Source of the DNA: SAR202 cluster bacterium
GTDB lineage: Bacteria > Chloroflexota > Dehalococcoidia > Lucifugimonadales > UBA826
Assembly (NCBI GenBank): GCA_009392675.1
Contig: VFFY01000237.1
Location: 1 to 8,298 of the forward strand
Length of the DNA stretch: 8,298 nucleotides
Direction of reading: 5' to 3'
Shown here: positions 1 to 5,594 of the stretch, piece after piece
Layout of the letters: every line of letters starts with the position of its first letter
How positions within the stretch are numbered: the first letter of the stretch is position 1
The notes under the pieces: generated by a model
The model's input: the letters and a program-made list of their open reading frames with translations, nothing else
Told to the model about the DNA's origin: nothing
Databases searched by the model: none
Translations under genes and position numbers: made by a program

Positions 1-1
1 A

Positions 2-310
2 AGTCTTAACGAAGTCTTATCTAAACAAGAAATTCCCGGGTGTGTCAGTGGTGTGAACTCATTGATCCACATTAGATTGGGAACCGACCACGACTGTGAT
101 CATGAGATATGCATATTATCTAAAGAAGATATGGGAAAAACGACAAACTCTGCCAGGAATGCGCAACTAAATCTCGCACTTTTAAATAATGGAGTCCATT
201 CGGGTACCAGATTCATAATGAGTGCATTTCATACTGAAAAAGACATAGCCAGAACTGCAGAGGCCTTTGGAAACGCTTTAGCTGACGTAAGAGCCGAAGG
301 CTTAATTTAG
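2..310 (+). CDS. Class III aminotransferase, glutamate-1-semialdehyde aminomutase-like (C-terminal part)
   Basis: The reading frame is open from base 2 to the TAG at 308-310, so this is the last 102 codons of a gene that begins before the window. The GTG at 53 is an internal valine, not a start. The tail has the look of the small C-terminal domain of PLP-dependent fold-type I, class III aminotransferases: a G-V-N-S-L-I-H strand, a D-C-D-H-E-I-C segment, then L-L-N-N-G-V followed by F-I-M-S-A-F-H-T-E-K-D-I and a final amphipathic helix T-A-E-A-F-G-N-A-L. That ending (S-A-x-H-T-x-x-D-I-x-x-T-x-x-A-F) is typical of the glutamate-1-semialdehyde 2,1-aminomutase branch, whose relatives include amino-acid and omega-amine transaminases. 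The PLP lysine and active-site loops lie outside the window, so substrate cannot be judged. The stop overlaps the convergent methyltransferase stop. Family is confident, exact reaction is not. Confidence 0.82.
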   Translation, partial: SLNEVLSKQEIPGCVSGVNSLIHIRLGTDHDCDHEICILSKEDMGKTTNSARNAQLNLALLNNGVHSGTRFIMSAFHTEKDIARTAEAFGNALADVRAEGLI

Positions 311-1137
311 TTATCCCAGCTAATAATGCAGGAAATCCTACCGTTGGAATTGGCCAATTCCAACCCTTCTTCAGTAGGTTGTAAATGTGTCTGAAGAGCT
401 TTGATTAGTTTTTCATCTTTTTCTGTTTCTTGGTTTACATAAAGTCGCTTTCGAAGATCATGCAGGGCATCTTCATCAGATTTATAGATATGAGGACCTA
501 AATGATCCAAGACGCTCAGTTCAGGGGTTAGACCCATATGCCACAAAACGTCCATTAGTTCCGGAATTCCGGGTAAATGAACTCTTTCTTCTCCATGGAC
601 AACTTCCCAAAGGGTTCCAAGATGCGCTTGCGGGGACTTCATAAAAGCAACTATAACCACATGTTTACTGGCATATCGGTTCACATTTTTCAAAAATTTT
701 TCTATGTCCTCTATTCCATACGTGACATGGGAGCACAAGGCTCCTTCATGAACTTGTATGATCGCATCTTCCCAAAGGGTAAAAACCGATTCAACATTTT
801 GGATTTTCGCTTCATTACAACTTTTTCTTAGCTCTTCAAGCATACTTTTTGATGAATCTGCAACTGTCACTTTTTTTCTAGATAGGGCCAGAGGCAACGC
901 TAACCTACCAGCCCCACCACCGATATCAACCAAAGTTTTACATCCGCCGAATTCCTCTTCAAGTCTATCTACAAGAGCATCACCTTTTCGATAGGGATCA
1001 TCCCTAAATTGCTCAGCCATGCCTTTCCAAAAATCCTGATGTGGATCGAAATTTTGTTGAGCAGATATAGATTGGGCGTGGTGAACCTGAACTTGACTAT
1101 GCCATCTTTGAACCGCATCTTGGGATTCATCTATCAT
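307..1137 (-). CDS. Class I SAM-dependent methyltransferase
   Basis: A 276-residue soluble protein with a Rossmann methyltransferase core. Motif I is at residues 68-83 (T-L-V-D-I-G-G-G-A-G-R-L-A-L-P-L), the SAM-binding glycine loop. It is followed by an acidic end of strand 2 (V-T-V-A-D-S-S, about 90-96), a motif near 114-125 (N-V-E-S-V-F-T-L-W-E-D-A) and strand 4 at H-V-T-Y-G-I-E-D-I (about 137-145). The N-terminal 40 residues contain F-W-K-G-M-A-E-Q-F-R-D-D-P-Y-R, a pre-core helix also found in related actinobacterial and chloroflexotal methyltransferases as I recall them. The C-terminal third (P-Q-A-H-L-G-T-L-W-E-V-V-H-G-E, P-G-I-P-E-L-M-D-V-L-W) probably forms the substrate cap. The start lies 5 nt after the stop of the upstream propeller gene and has no strong Shine-Dalgarno site, which suggests translational coupling as the last gene of the cluster. 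The methyl acceptor is unknown. Confidence 0.85.
   Translation of the reverse strand: MIDESQDAVQRWHSQVQVHHAQSISAQQNFDPHQDFWKGMAEQFRDDPYRKGDALVDRLEEEFGGCKTLVDIGGGAGRLALPLALSRKKVTVADSSKSMLEELRKSCNEAKIQNVESVFTLWEDAIIQVHEGALCSHVTYGIEDIEKFLKNVNRYASKHVVIVAFMKSPQAHLGTLWEVVHGEERVHLPGIPELMDVLWHMGLTPELSVLDHLGPHIYKSDEDALHDLRKRLYVNQETEKDEKLIKALQTHLQPTEEGLELANSNGRISCIISWDN
343..364. repeat. Perfect 22-bp palindrome inside the methyltransferase 3' end
   Basis: GTTGGAATTGG (343-353) is followed directly by its exact reverse complement (354-364), with no spacer. It lies 33 nt past the aminotransferase stop and inside the last codons of the convergent methyltransferase gene, encoding part of G-L-E-L-A-N-S-N. 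On the plus-strand transcript it could fold into a 3' hairpin, but no T-run follows, so it is not a classic intrinsic terminator. The repeat is seen directly; any role is inferred. Confidence 0.6.
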
Positions 1138-1142
1138 AAAAT

Positions 1143-2099
1143 TTATGATCTTGTCAGTTTGTTAATTCTGCCTCCAATTAACCATTCAGCTACGAAAATA
1201 TTACCCTCGCCATCTGAAGCTATCCCATGAGGGCTGTTGAATTTCCCTGGAACTAAGGTACTGTGGGGAACATTGGGCCAACCTTCATTGAATTTGAAGG
1301 CTCCGGTGTTTTCTCCCAGGTAGGCTACAGGCTCATCATCCACATCCAGCAACGTTATACGTGAGCCCCGCAATTCCGCCACAATAAGAAACTCACCCCA
1401 GGCCGCGAAGCCACTTGGGCTATGGAGCCAATCAGCCCCTGCACCTGTACCAAATGCTCGTAAAAACCGACCCTGGGGTGAGTAAACCTGAATCTGACCA
1501 TTACTCCTATCGGCTATATAGAGTTCATGATTTTGTTTTCTTGTATCTATCCATATGCCATGAGGAGTTGCAAATCGACCGCCTTCACCTTCAGTCCCGT
1601 CAATAGTCATAATATACTCGCCAGATTTGTTATAAAAATGGATGAGACTCGACCCGTACCCATCCGCGACAATAATCGCTCCGTCACCTCCGTCTTTTTC
1701 TTCGTTCACAGCAACGTCAGTTGGAGAGTATTTTTCACCAGAGTTGTATGTTTCAATATCCGGTCTTGCAACTGACATTACATGACCACCATCAACAGAA
1801 ACTTTGACTACCTGGGCTGACAAATTGTCCGCAAGCCACAAGAATTCATCCTTACCTTCTTGAACAAGGGTCATTCCGTGAGCGTTTTGAACTCCTGCTT
1901 CCCATGAGTTAAGTAGTTCTCCATCCTGACTAAACACTAGAATTTTAGGTTCACTTTGGTGAAATGTTATGACATTCCCAGTTTTAGGGCTTACAACTAT
2001 TCCATGATGGGCCCAGCCATCTTTCACACTATCAGGACCCGGCGCCTCAACCCATTTTTCATGCCATGAATAATTATGATTTGAATTTCCTATTTGCAT
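1143..2099 (-). CDS. Six-bladed NHL beta-propeller, PAL-like (propeller 1)
   Basis: A 318-residue protein built of six NHL-type blades at about residues 31-62, 72-105, 124-162, 177-212, 226-257 and 288-317. It has no signal peptide or membrane segment, so it is probably cytoplasmic. Histidines H74 (A-H-G-M), H180 (T-P-H-G-I) and H291 (S-P-H-G-I), plus Y148 in V-A-D-G-Y-G, match in order and roughly in spacing the zinc-binding histidines and catalytic tyrosine of peptidyl-alpha-hydroxyglycine alpha-amidating lyase (His585, His690, His786 and Tyr654 in the rat enzyme, from memory). The stretch D-G-Y-G-S-S-L-I then P-H-G-I then Y-I-A-D-R-S-N-G-Q-I-Q-V-Y is also PAL-like. The PAL arginine (R533, in an F-H-R context) appears to be Q48 (F-H-Q), so the chemistry may differ. 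An ATG start is supported by GGAGAT at 2108-2113, 8 nt upstream. It is a close paralogue of the gene just upstream. Propeller fold is confident; lyase activity is inference, and a lactonase or binding role remains possible. Confidence 0.85.
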   Translation of the reverse strand: MQIGNSNHNYSWHEKWVEAPGPDSVKDGWAHHGIVVSPKTGNVITFHQSEPKILVFSQDGELLNSWEAGVQNAHGMTLVQEGKDEFLWLADNLSAQVVKVSVDGGHVMSVARPDIETYNSGEKYSPTDVAVNEEKDGGDGAIIVADGYGSSLIHFYNKSGEYIMTIDGTEGEGGRFATPHGIWIDTRKQNHELYIADRSNGQIQVYSPQGRFLRAFGTGAGADWLHSPSGFAAWGEFLIVAELRGSRITLLDVDDEPVAYLGENTGAFKFNEGWPNVPHSTLVPGKFNSPHGIASDGEGNIFVAEWLIGGRINKLTRS

Positions 2100-2164
2100 T
2101 TTTGGGGATCTCCGCCATCATATTTGATATTAGTTGGAATTATTAAATCTCGAACGGCATACAC

Positions 2165-3160
2165 TTAATTTAAAACTAATTTAGTTAATCTTCCGCCAAT
2201 TAACCATTCTGCCACATATATATTTCCTGATTCATCCACAGTAATTCCATGGGGACTATTGAACCTTTCTGGACCCAATCTAGAAGGCCTCTCAATCAGT
2301 CCAGATTCAGAAATTTCATTTGGCCACCCTTCAGAGGATGCAGCAAGGTCGTCTGGAAACAAATACCTGACCAATTTATCATCTACATCCAGTATCGCTA
2401 ATCTCGCCTCAAGTTCAGCCACTATCATCAAATCGCCGCTTATCGCAAATTCACTCGGGGTGGTGAAGAAATCTTCCCCAAAAGTCCTCAAATAGTCTCC
2501 ATTTAGACTGAAAACTTGAACCCTTCCATTGGCTCTGTCAGCGACATAAAGTTCAGGACTAGGTTTTCTACGATCAATCACTATGCCGTGCGGGCAACTG
2601 AAATTCCCTGAACCAGTGGACCCGTCTATTGATAGGATGTATTCGCCCCGTGCATTAAATTTATGAACCAGGCTGGCACCATAACCATCGGCTACCCAAA
2701 TGTCCCCTGAGCCACCAAAACGAACTTCGTCAACTGCTATTGAAGTCGGTGCATATCTAATCTGCTTATAATCGTCATGCTTGGGCACAGTCAGGTTTAA
2801 GAGCAGGTTACCTTCCAAATCATATTTAAGGACTATCCCCGATTTATTATCTGCCCCAGGTGGATATTCATAGGAAAATTCTGGCAACCTTTTGGAACCG
2901 TTGTCGGCAATCCATAAATAGTCAATTCTGTTCTCATTTACCACTGTAATCCCATGTGCATCTGTGAAATCCCCACACCAAGAATGAATCAAATCACCTT
3001 CCTGACTGTAGATTAGTATTTCTGAACTTCCACTATCACATGAAACTATACGACCATCTGACGTAGTAGCCATCCCTGGATGTGCCCACCCAGATAGCGA
3101 CTTCTGGGTCTGCTCATGCTTTCCCCAAGTCTCCACCCAATCGTAATTTGGAGTATTCAT
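2165..3160 (-). CDS. Six-bladed NHL beta-propeller, PAL-like (propeller 2)
   Basis: A 331-residue paralogue of the next gene. By hand alignment about 44 of 74 positions match across blades 3-4, and about 22 of 29 in the last blade (F-N-S-P-H-G-I ... V-A-E-W-L-I-G-G-R). Blades lie at about 26-57, 67-116, 136-174, 188-223, 233-262 and 301-328. The PAL-like residues are kept: H69 (D-A-H-G-I), Y160 (A-D-G-Y-G), H191 (C-P-H-G-I) and H304 (S-P-H-G-I). No arginine occupies the PAL R533 position. It differs by an 18-residue insertion at about 90-107, rich in Pro, Tyr and Gly, in blade 2. There is no signal peptide. GTG (3161-3163) and ATG (3158-3160) are adjacent possible starts; AGGA at 3167-3170 is 6 nt from the ATG but only 3 nt from the GTG, so I chose the ATG. 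It sits between the dehydrogenase and propeller 1, likely on one transcript. Specific substrate unknown. Confidence 0.85.
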   Translation of the reverse strand: MNTPNYDWVETWGKHEQTQKSLSGWAHPGMATTSDGRIVSCDSGSSEILIYSQEGDLIHSWCGDFTDAHGITVVNENRIDYLWIADNGSKRLPEFSYEYPPGADNKSGIVLKYDLEGNLLLNLTVPKHDDYKQIRYAPTSIAVDEVRFGGSGDIWVADGYGASLVHKFNARGEYILSIDGSTGSGNFSCPHGIVIDRRKPSPELYVADRANGRVQVFSLNGDYLRTFGEDFFTTPSEFAISGDLMIVAELEARLAILDVDDKLVRYLFPDDLAASSEGWPNEISESGLIERPSRLGPERFNSPHGITVDESGNIYVAEWLIGGRLTKLVLN

Positions 3161-3166
3161 CACGTT

Positions 3167-3170
3167 TCCT
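3167..3170 (-). promoter_or_regulatory. Shine-Dalgarno site of propeller 2
   Basis: AGGA on the minus strand, 6 nt before the ATG at 3158-3160 and 3 nt before the overlapping in-frame GTG at 3161-3163. The spacing favours the ATG as the true start. An intercistronic hairpin lies 11 nt upstream of this site. Confidence 0.55.
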
Positions 3171-3181
3171 AAGGTGTCGAA

Positions 3182-3209
3182 GTGGGCTGAAAATAGATTT
3201 TCAGCCCAC
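3182..3209. repeat. Strong intercistronic hairpin (12-bp stem, 4-nt loop)
   Basis: GTGGGCTGAAAA (3182-3193), loop TAGA, then the exact reverse complement TTTTCAGCCCAC (3198-3209). It starts 7 nt after the dehydrogenase stop and ends 11 nt before the propeller 2 Shine-Dalgarno site, both read on the minus strand. Neither side carries a run of T, so a classic Rho-independent terminator is unlikely. An mRNA 3'-end stabiliser, RNase processing site or partial attenuator that sets the dehydrogenase-to-propeller ratio fits better. The structure is seen in the sequence; the role is inferred. Confidence 0.7.
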
Positions 3210-3216
3210 AGTCTAT

Positions 3217-4368
3217 TTAAGGGTGAAGAATTACTTTAGTGTAACCATCCACCCTTTGATCAAATTTCATGTAGGCGTCTGGGGCCTCATCAATAGAAAC
3301 CTCATGCGAAACCACGAAACTGGGACTAGCCTTCTCGGCAATAATCAAATCCCTTAGATAGGCGTTATATTTCTTTACGTTGCATTGTCCGGTGCCCAAA
3401 CGCAAACCTTTTTCAAACAGCTTGCCGAAATTTAACAGTAAAGCGCCCGATTTAGCTGATTCGTTCACTCCTCCTGGATCAGAAGGCACGTACAATCCTG
3501 GTATTCCCATCATTCCTGTGGGTTTGGTTACATCAATCATTTGGTTCAAAACCACGTTGGGAACCTCCTCCTGCTCTCCACCAGCAGCAGATGAGCCTTG
3601 AGCTGCAGCTTGATATCCAACAGCGTCTATTCCCTTATCAACCCCCGTGTCATTCCTTATGTCTTTAATCTGTTCAACAGGATTACCATCGTCGAAGTTG
3701 ATTGGAATCGCACCAATACTGGCTGCTTTATCCAACCTCTCTTGAACGTGATCAATGCAATACACTTCGGCTGCGCCTCTAATCACTGAGCTATAGGCGG
3801 CCATCAATCCCACAGGACCCGCACCAAAAACAGCAACACTCTCACCTGGACTCACATCCGCAAGTTCTGCCCCGTGATATCCAGTAGGAAATATATCAGC
3901 CAACAGGGAAAAATCAGCCTCAAACTGATCTCCTTTGGGAAGAGGCAAACAGTTAAAGTCAGCGAAAGGTACCTGCATATACTCAGCCTGTCCTCCAACC
4001 CACGGTCCCATGGCTACATAACCATATGCCCCGCCTGCAAATCCAGGGTTTACCGTGGTGCAAAAACCCGTATAACCTCTCTGGCAGTTTTTGCAAAACC
4101 CACAGGCAACATTGAAAGGCATCACGACTCTATCGCCAACCGATAGATTTTTAACTGCAGAGCCCATTTCTTCAATAACTCCCATGTTTTCGTGGCCAAA
4201 TACGATGCCTGGTTCAGCGGCTGTCCGCCCTTCATACATATGCAGATCAGATCCGCAAATACAACTCGATGTGATTTTTACAATAACATCATTGGGGTGC
4301 TTTATTTTGGGATCATCAACAGTTTCTACAGCGACCTCAAATGGTTTTTTATAAACAACGGCCTTCAC
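3217..4368 (-). CDS. Zinc-dependent alcohol dehydrogenase, glutathione-independent formaldehyde dehydrogenase type
   Basis: A 383-residue medium-chain dehydrogenase, close to the roughly 400 residues usual for this branch. Catalytic zinc ligands are visible as C38 (C-G-S-D), H59-E60 (G-H-E-N) and D158 (L-A-D-I-F-P-T-G-Y-H-G-A), the last corresponding to the aspartate ligand of Pseudomonas formaldehyde dehydrogenase. The structural zinc lobe is C89, C92, C95 and C103. The nucleotide loop G-A-G-P-V-G is at 182-187, and D206 at the end of the next strand suggests NAD over NADP. Branch hallmarks are A-G-G-A-Y-G-Y near 111, G-G-Q-A-E-Y, the loop after D-A-V-G-Y (about 252-270) and G-I-P-G-L-Y-V near 289. 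The start is GTG with a perfect AAGGAGG 9 nt upstream. It is first in a likely operon with two PAL-like propellers and a methyltransferase, so it may oxidise an aldehyde made there. Formaldehyde as substrate is not proven; related enzymes act on other aldehydes or dismutate them. Confidence 0.93.
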   Translation of the reverse strand: MKAVVYKKPFEVAVETVDDPKIKHPNDVIVKITSSCICGSDLHMYEGRTAAEPGIVFGHENMGVIEEMGSAVKNLSVGDRVVMPFNVACGFCKNCQRGYTGFCTTVNPGFAGGAYGYVAMGPWVGGQAEYMQVPFADFNCLPLPKGDQFEADFSLLADIFPTGYHGAELADVSPGESVAVFGAGPVGLMAAYSSVIRGAAEVYCIDHVQERLDKAASIGAIPINFDDGNPVEQIKDIRNDTGVDKGIDAVGYQAAAQGSSAAGGEQEEVPNVVLNQMIDVTKPTGMMGIPGLYVPSDPGGVNESAKSGALLLNFGKLFEKGLRLGTGQCNVKKYNAYLRDLIIAEKASPSFVVSHEVSIDEAPDAYMKFDQRVDGYTKVILHP

Positions 4369-4377
4369 TGTGCTTCG

Positions 4378-4384
4378 CCTCCTT
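4378..4384 (-). promoter_or_regulatory. Perfect Shine-Dalgarno site for the dehydrogenase GTG start
   Basis: AAGGAGG on the minus strand, 9 nt before the GTG at 4366-4368. This is the strongest ribosome binding site in the window and fixes the non-ATG start. The second codon begins the expected family N-terminus K-A-V-V-Y. Confidence 0.85.
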
Positions 4385-4418
4385 GTTTTATGTGACTAAC
4401 CTACCCAGAACAGCGCAC

Positions 4419-4447
4419 ATACTATTATTAATACAGCCCTCTGACAA
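4419..4447 (-). promoter_or_regulatory. Candidate sigma70-type promoter of the dehydrogenase cluster
   Basis: On the minus strand, TTGTCA (4442-4447, 5 of 6 to TTGACA) is followed after 17 nt by TAGTAT (4419-4424, 4 of 6 to TATAAT). Transcription would start near 4412, leaving a leader of roughly 44 nt that includes the AAGGAGG site. The -35 overlaps the outermost half-site of the phased repeats described next, so a bound protein there could block it. This is a motif match by eye only. Confidence 0.4.
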
Positions 4448-4485
4448 ATCGTTATATGTAATAAAACATAAGGAAATATGTTTTA
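4444..4485. promoter_or_regulatory. Phased half-site array, candidate operator
   Basis: Four five-base half-sites begin exactly 11 bp apart and alternate in orientation: ACAAA (4444-4448, one mismatch), TATGT (4455-4459), ACATA (4466-4470) and TATGT (4477-4481). The last two sit in a longer perfect inverted repeat, TAAAACATA (4462-4470) and TATGTTTTA (4477-4485), separated by AGGAAA. The array lies midway between the divergent dehydrogenase and NHL genes and touches the dehydrogenase -35. Cooperative dimers on one face of the helix would fit. No regulator gene is in the window. The pattern is certain; function is inferred. Confidence 0.5.
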
Positions 4486-4556
4486 ATCTGTTTATTGTAA
4501 TTTTAGGGTGTTATTCTTCGTTCAAATAAAACCACTTTTAAGTCGGCGGTACTGAA

Positions 4557-5555
4557 ATGAAATATTTGAAAACCATCGGATTTAATTCAAATCAACCCAT
4601 AGGCCGTGGATTCAATTATCCATACGATGTAGCTTTTAGCGAAGACAACAGGATATTTGTGCTCAACCGGATGGGAGGGCATAACTCCTCTGGTATAAGA
4701 ATTCAAATCTGCACCTACGATGAAGATTGGCTGGGTGAATTTGCCACAGGTCCCGGAAAAGGGGATAGCCAGTTTGTGATACCAGTTTGTATGTCATTCA
4801 ACAGCAAAGATCTACTGTATGTGACTGACGAATCACTCAATGACGTCAAGGTATTTGATAACCAAGGCAACTACATCACCAAGTGGACTACAAATATCAC
4901 TGGACCTCAGAAATTTGCAGGGCCCAGTGGAATTGTGCATGGGTCGGATGACTCTGTTTATCTGGTTGAACAATACGCAAACAAAATAAGCAAGTTCACC
5001 GGGGACGGCCAATTCCTCTTCTCATGGGGTTCGGAAGGCGACGGTGAAGGCGAGTTCAATTTACCGTGGGGAATTTCTACAGATGTAGAAGGACACCTCT
5101 TTATCGCAGACTGGGGTAATGACAGAATTCAGAAATTCACTGCCGATGGAGAATTCATCGCCACATACGGTGAATCGGGATATCAGGACGGGCAATTTAA
5201 CAAACCCAGCTCAGTTGCTATTGATAGCAAAGGATTTATCCACGTAGCCGACTGGGGCAATGAAAGGGTACAAGTATTAGATCCTGACGGTGAATTCCAC
5301 CAGTTGCTTGAAGGTGAAGCGACTCTCTCAAAATGGGCAGAAGAATGGCTTGAAGTAAATCTAGATGAGTACGACTTGAGAAAAGAGTCGAATTTGTTAG
5401 TCAAGGAACTACCAAACCATCTTCAAACCCCTTACCACAGGGCATCTCAATCAGAGCCTATATTCTGGGGACCAGTTTCAGTAAAAATAGATTCAGAAGA
5501 CCGTCTATACGTCACTGAACACAGTAGACATCGCATCCAAATATATGAGCAATAA
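4557..5555 (+). CDS. NHL repeat protein, classic histidine-free six-bladed propeller (propeller 3)
   Basis: A 332-residue protein with six NHL repeats at about residues 19-52, 74-101, 121-148, 168-195, 215-242 and 304-331. Blades 4 and 5 are textbook: I-A-D-W-G-N-D-R-I-Q-K-F and V-A-D-W-G-N-E-R-V-Q-V-L. The N-terminal strand M-K-Y-L-K-T-I-G probably closes the ring with the last blade. Unlike the two divergent propellers, the blade-start positions hold no histidine (Y-P-Y-D, G-P-S-G, L-P-W-G, K-P-S-S, G-P-V-S), so a PAL-type metal site is absent and a binding or scaffold role is more likely. A largely helical, charged insertion of about 60 residues (roughly 244-302) separates blades 5 and 6. 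There is no signal peptide. The ATG has a modest GGCGG at 4545-4549. The DUF1800 gene follows after 39 nt, probably co-transcribed. Ligand unknown. Confidence 0.88.
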   Translation: MKYLKTIGFNSNQPIGRGFNYPYDVAFSEDNRIFVLNRMGGHNSSGIRIQICTYDEDWLGEFATGPGKGDSQFVIPVCMSFNSKDLLYVTDESLNDVKVFDNQGNYITKWTTNITGPQKFAGPSGIVHGSDDSVYLVEQYANKISKFTGDGQFLFSWGSEGDGEGEFNLPWGISTDVEGHLFIADWGNDRIQKFTADGEFIATYGESGYQDGQFNKPSSVAIDSKGFIHVADWGNERVQVLDPDGEFHQLLEGEATLSKWAEEWLEVNLDEYDLRKESNLLVKELPNHLQTPYHRASQSEPIFWGPVSVKIDSEDRLYVTEHSRHRIQIYEQ

Positions 5556-5594
5556 TCATAGCAAATATAGTTAAAAAGAAGATACGAGGCAAAA

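Noticed and set aside
53..310. A short independent 85-residue gene starting at GTG 53
   Set aside because: The frame is open back to base 2 and the upstream codons continue the aminotransferase pattern, so this is the tail of a longer gene cut by the window edge.
1143..3160. Assignment of the two propellers as SMP-30/gluconolactonase enzymes
   Set aside because: The blade motifs (P-H-G-I, A-D-G-Y, A-D-R-x-N-G-x-x-Q-V) fit NHL/PAL proteins, and I do not see the Glu/Asn/Asp calcium-site pattern of SMP-30 lactonases.
3874..4395. Several open frames of 67-90 codons antisense to the dehydrogenase
   Set aside because: They are shadows of a well-conserved dehydrogenase frame, with no family resemblance of their own.
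4462..4485. The 9-bp inverted repeat in the divergent spacer as a terminator
   Set aside because: It lies upstream of both divergent genes rather than after a gene end, and it is AT-rich with a weak stem, so an operator is the better reading.
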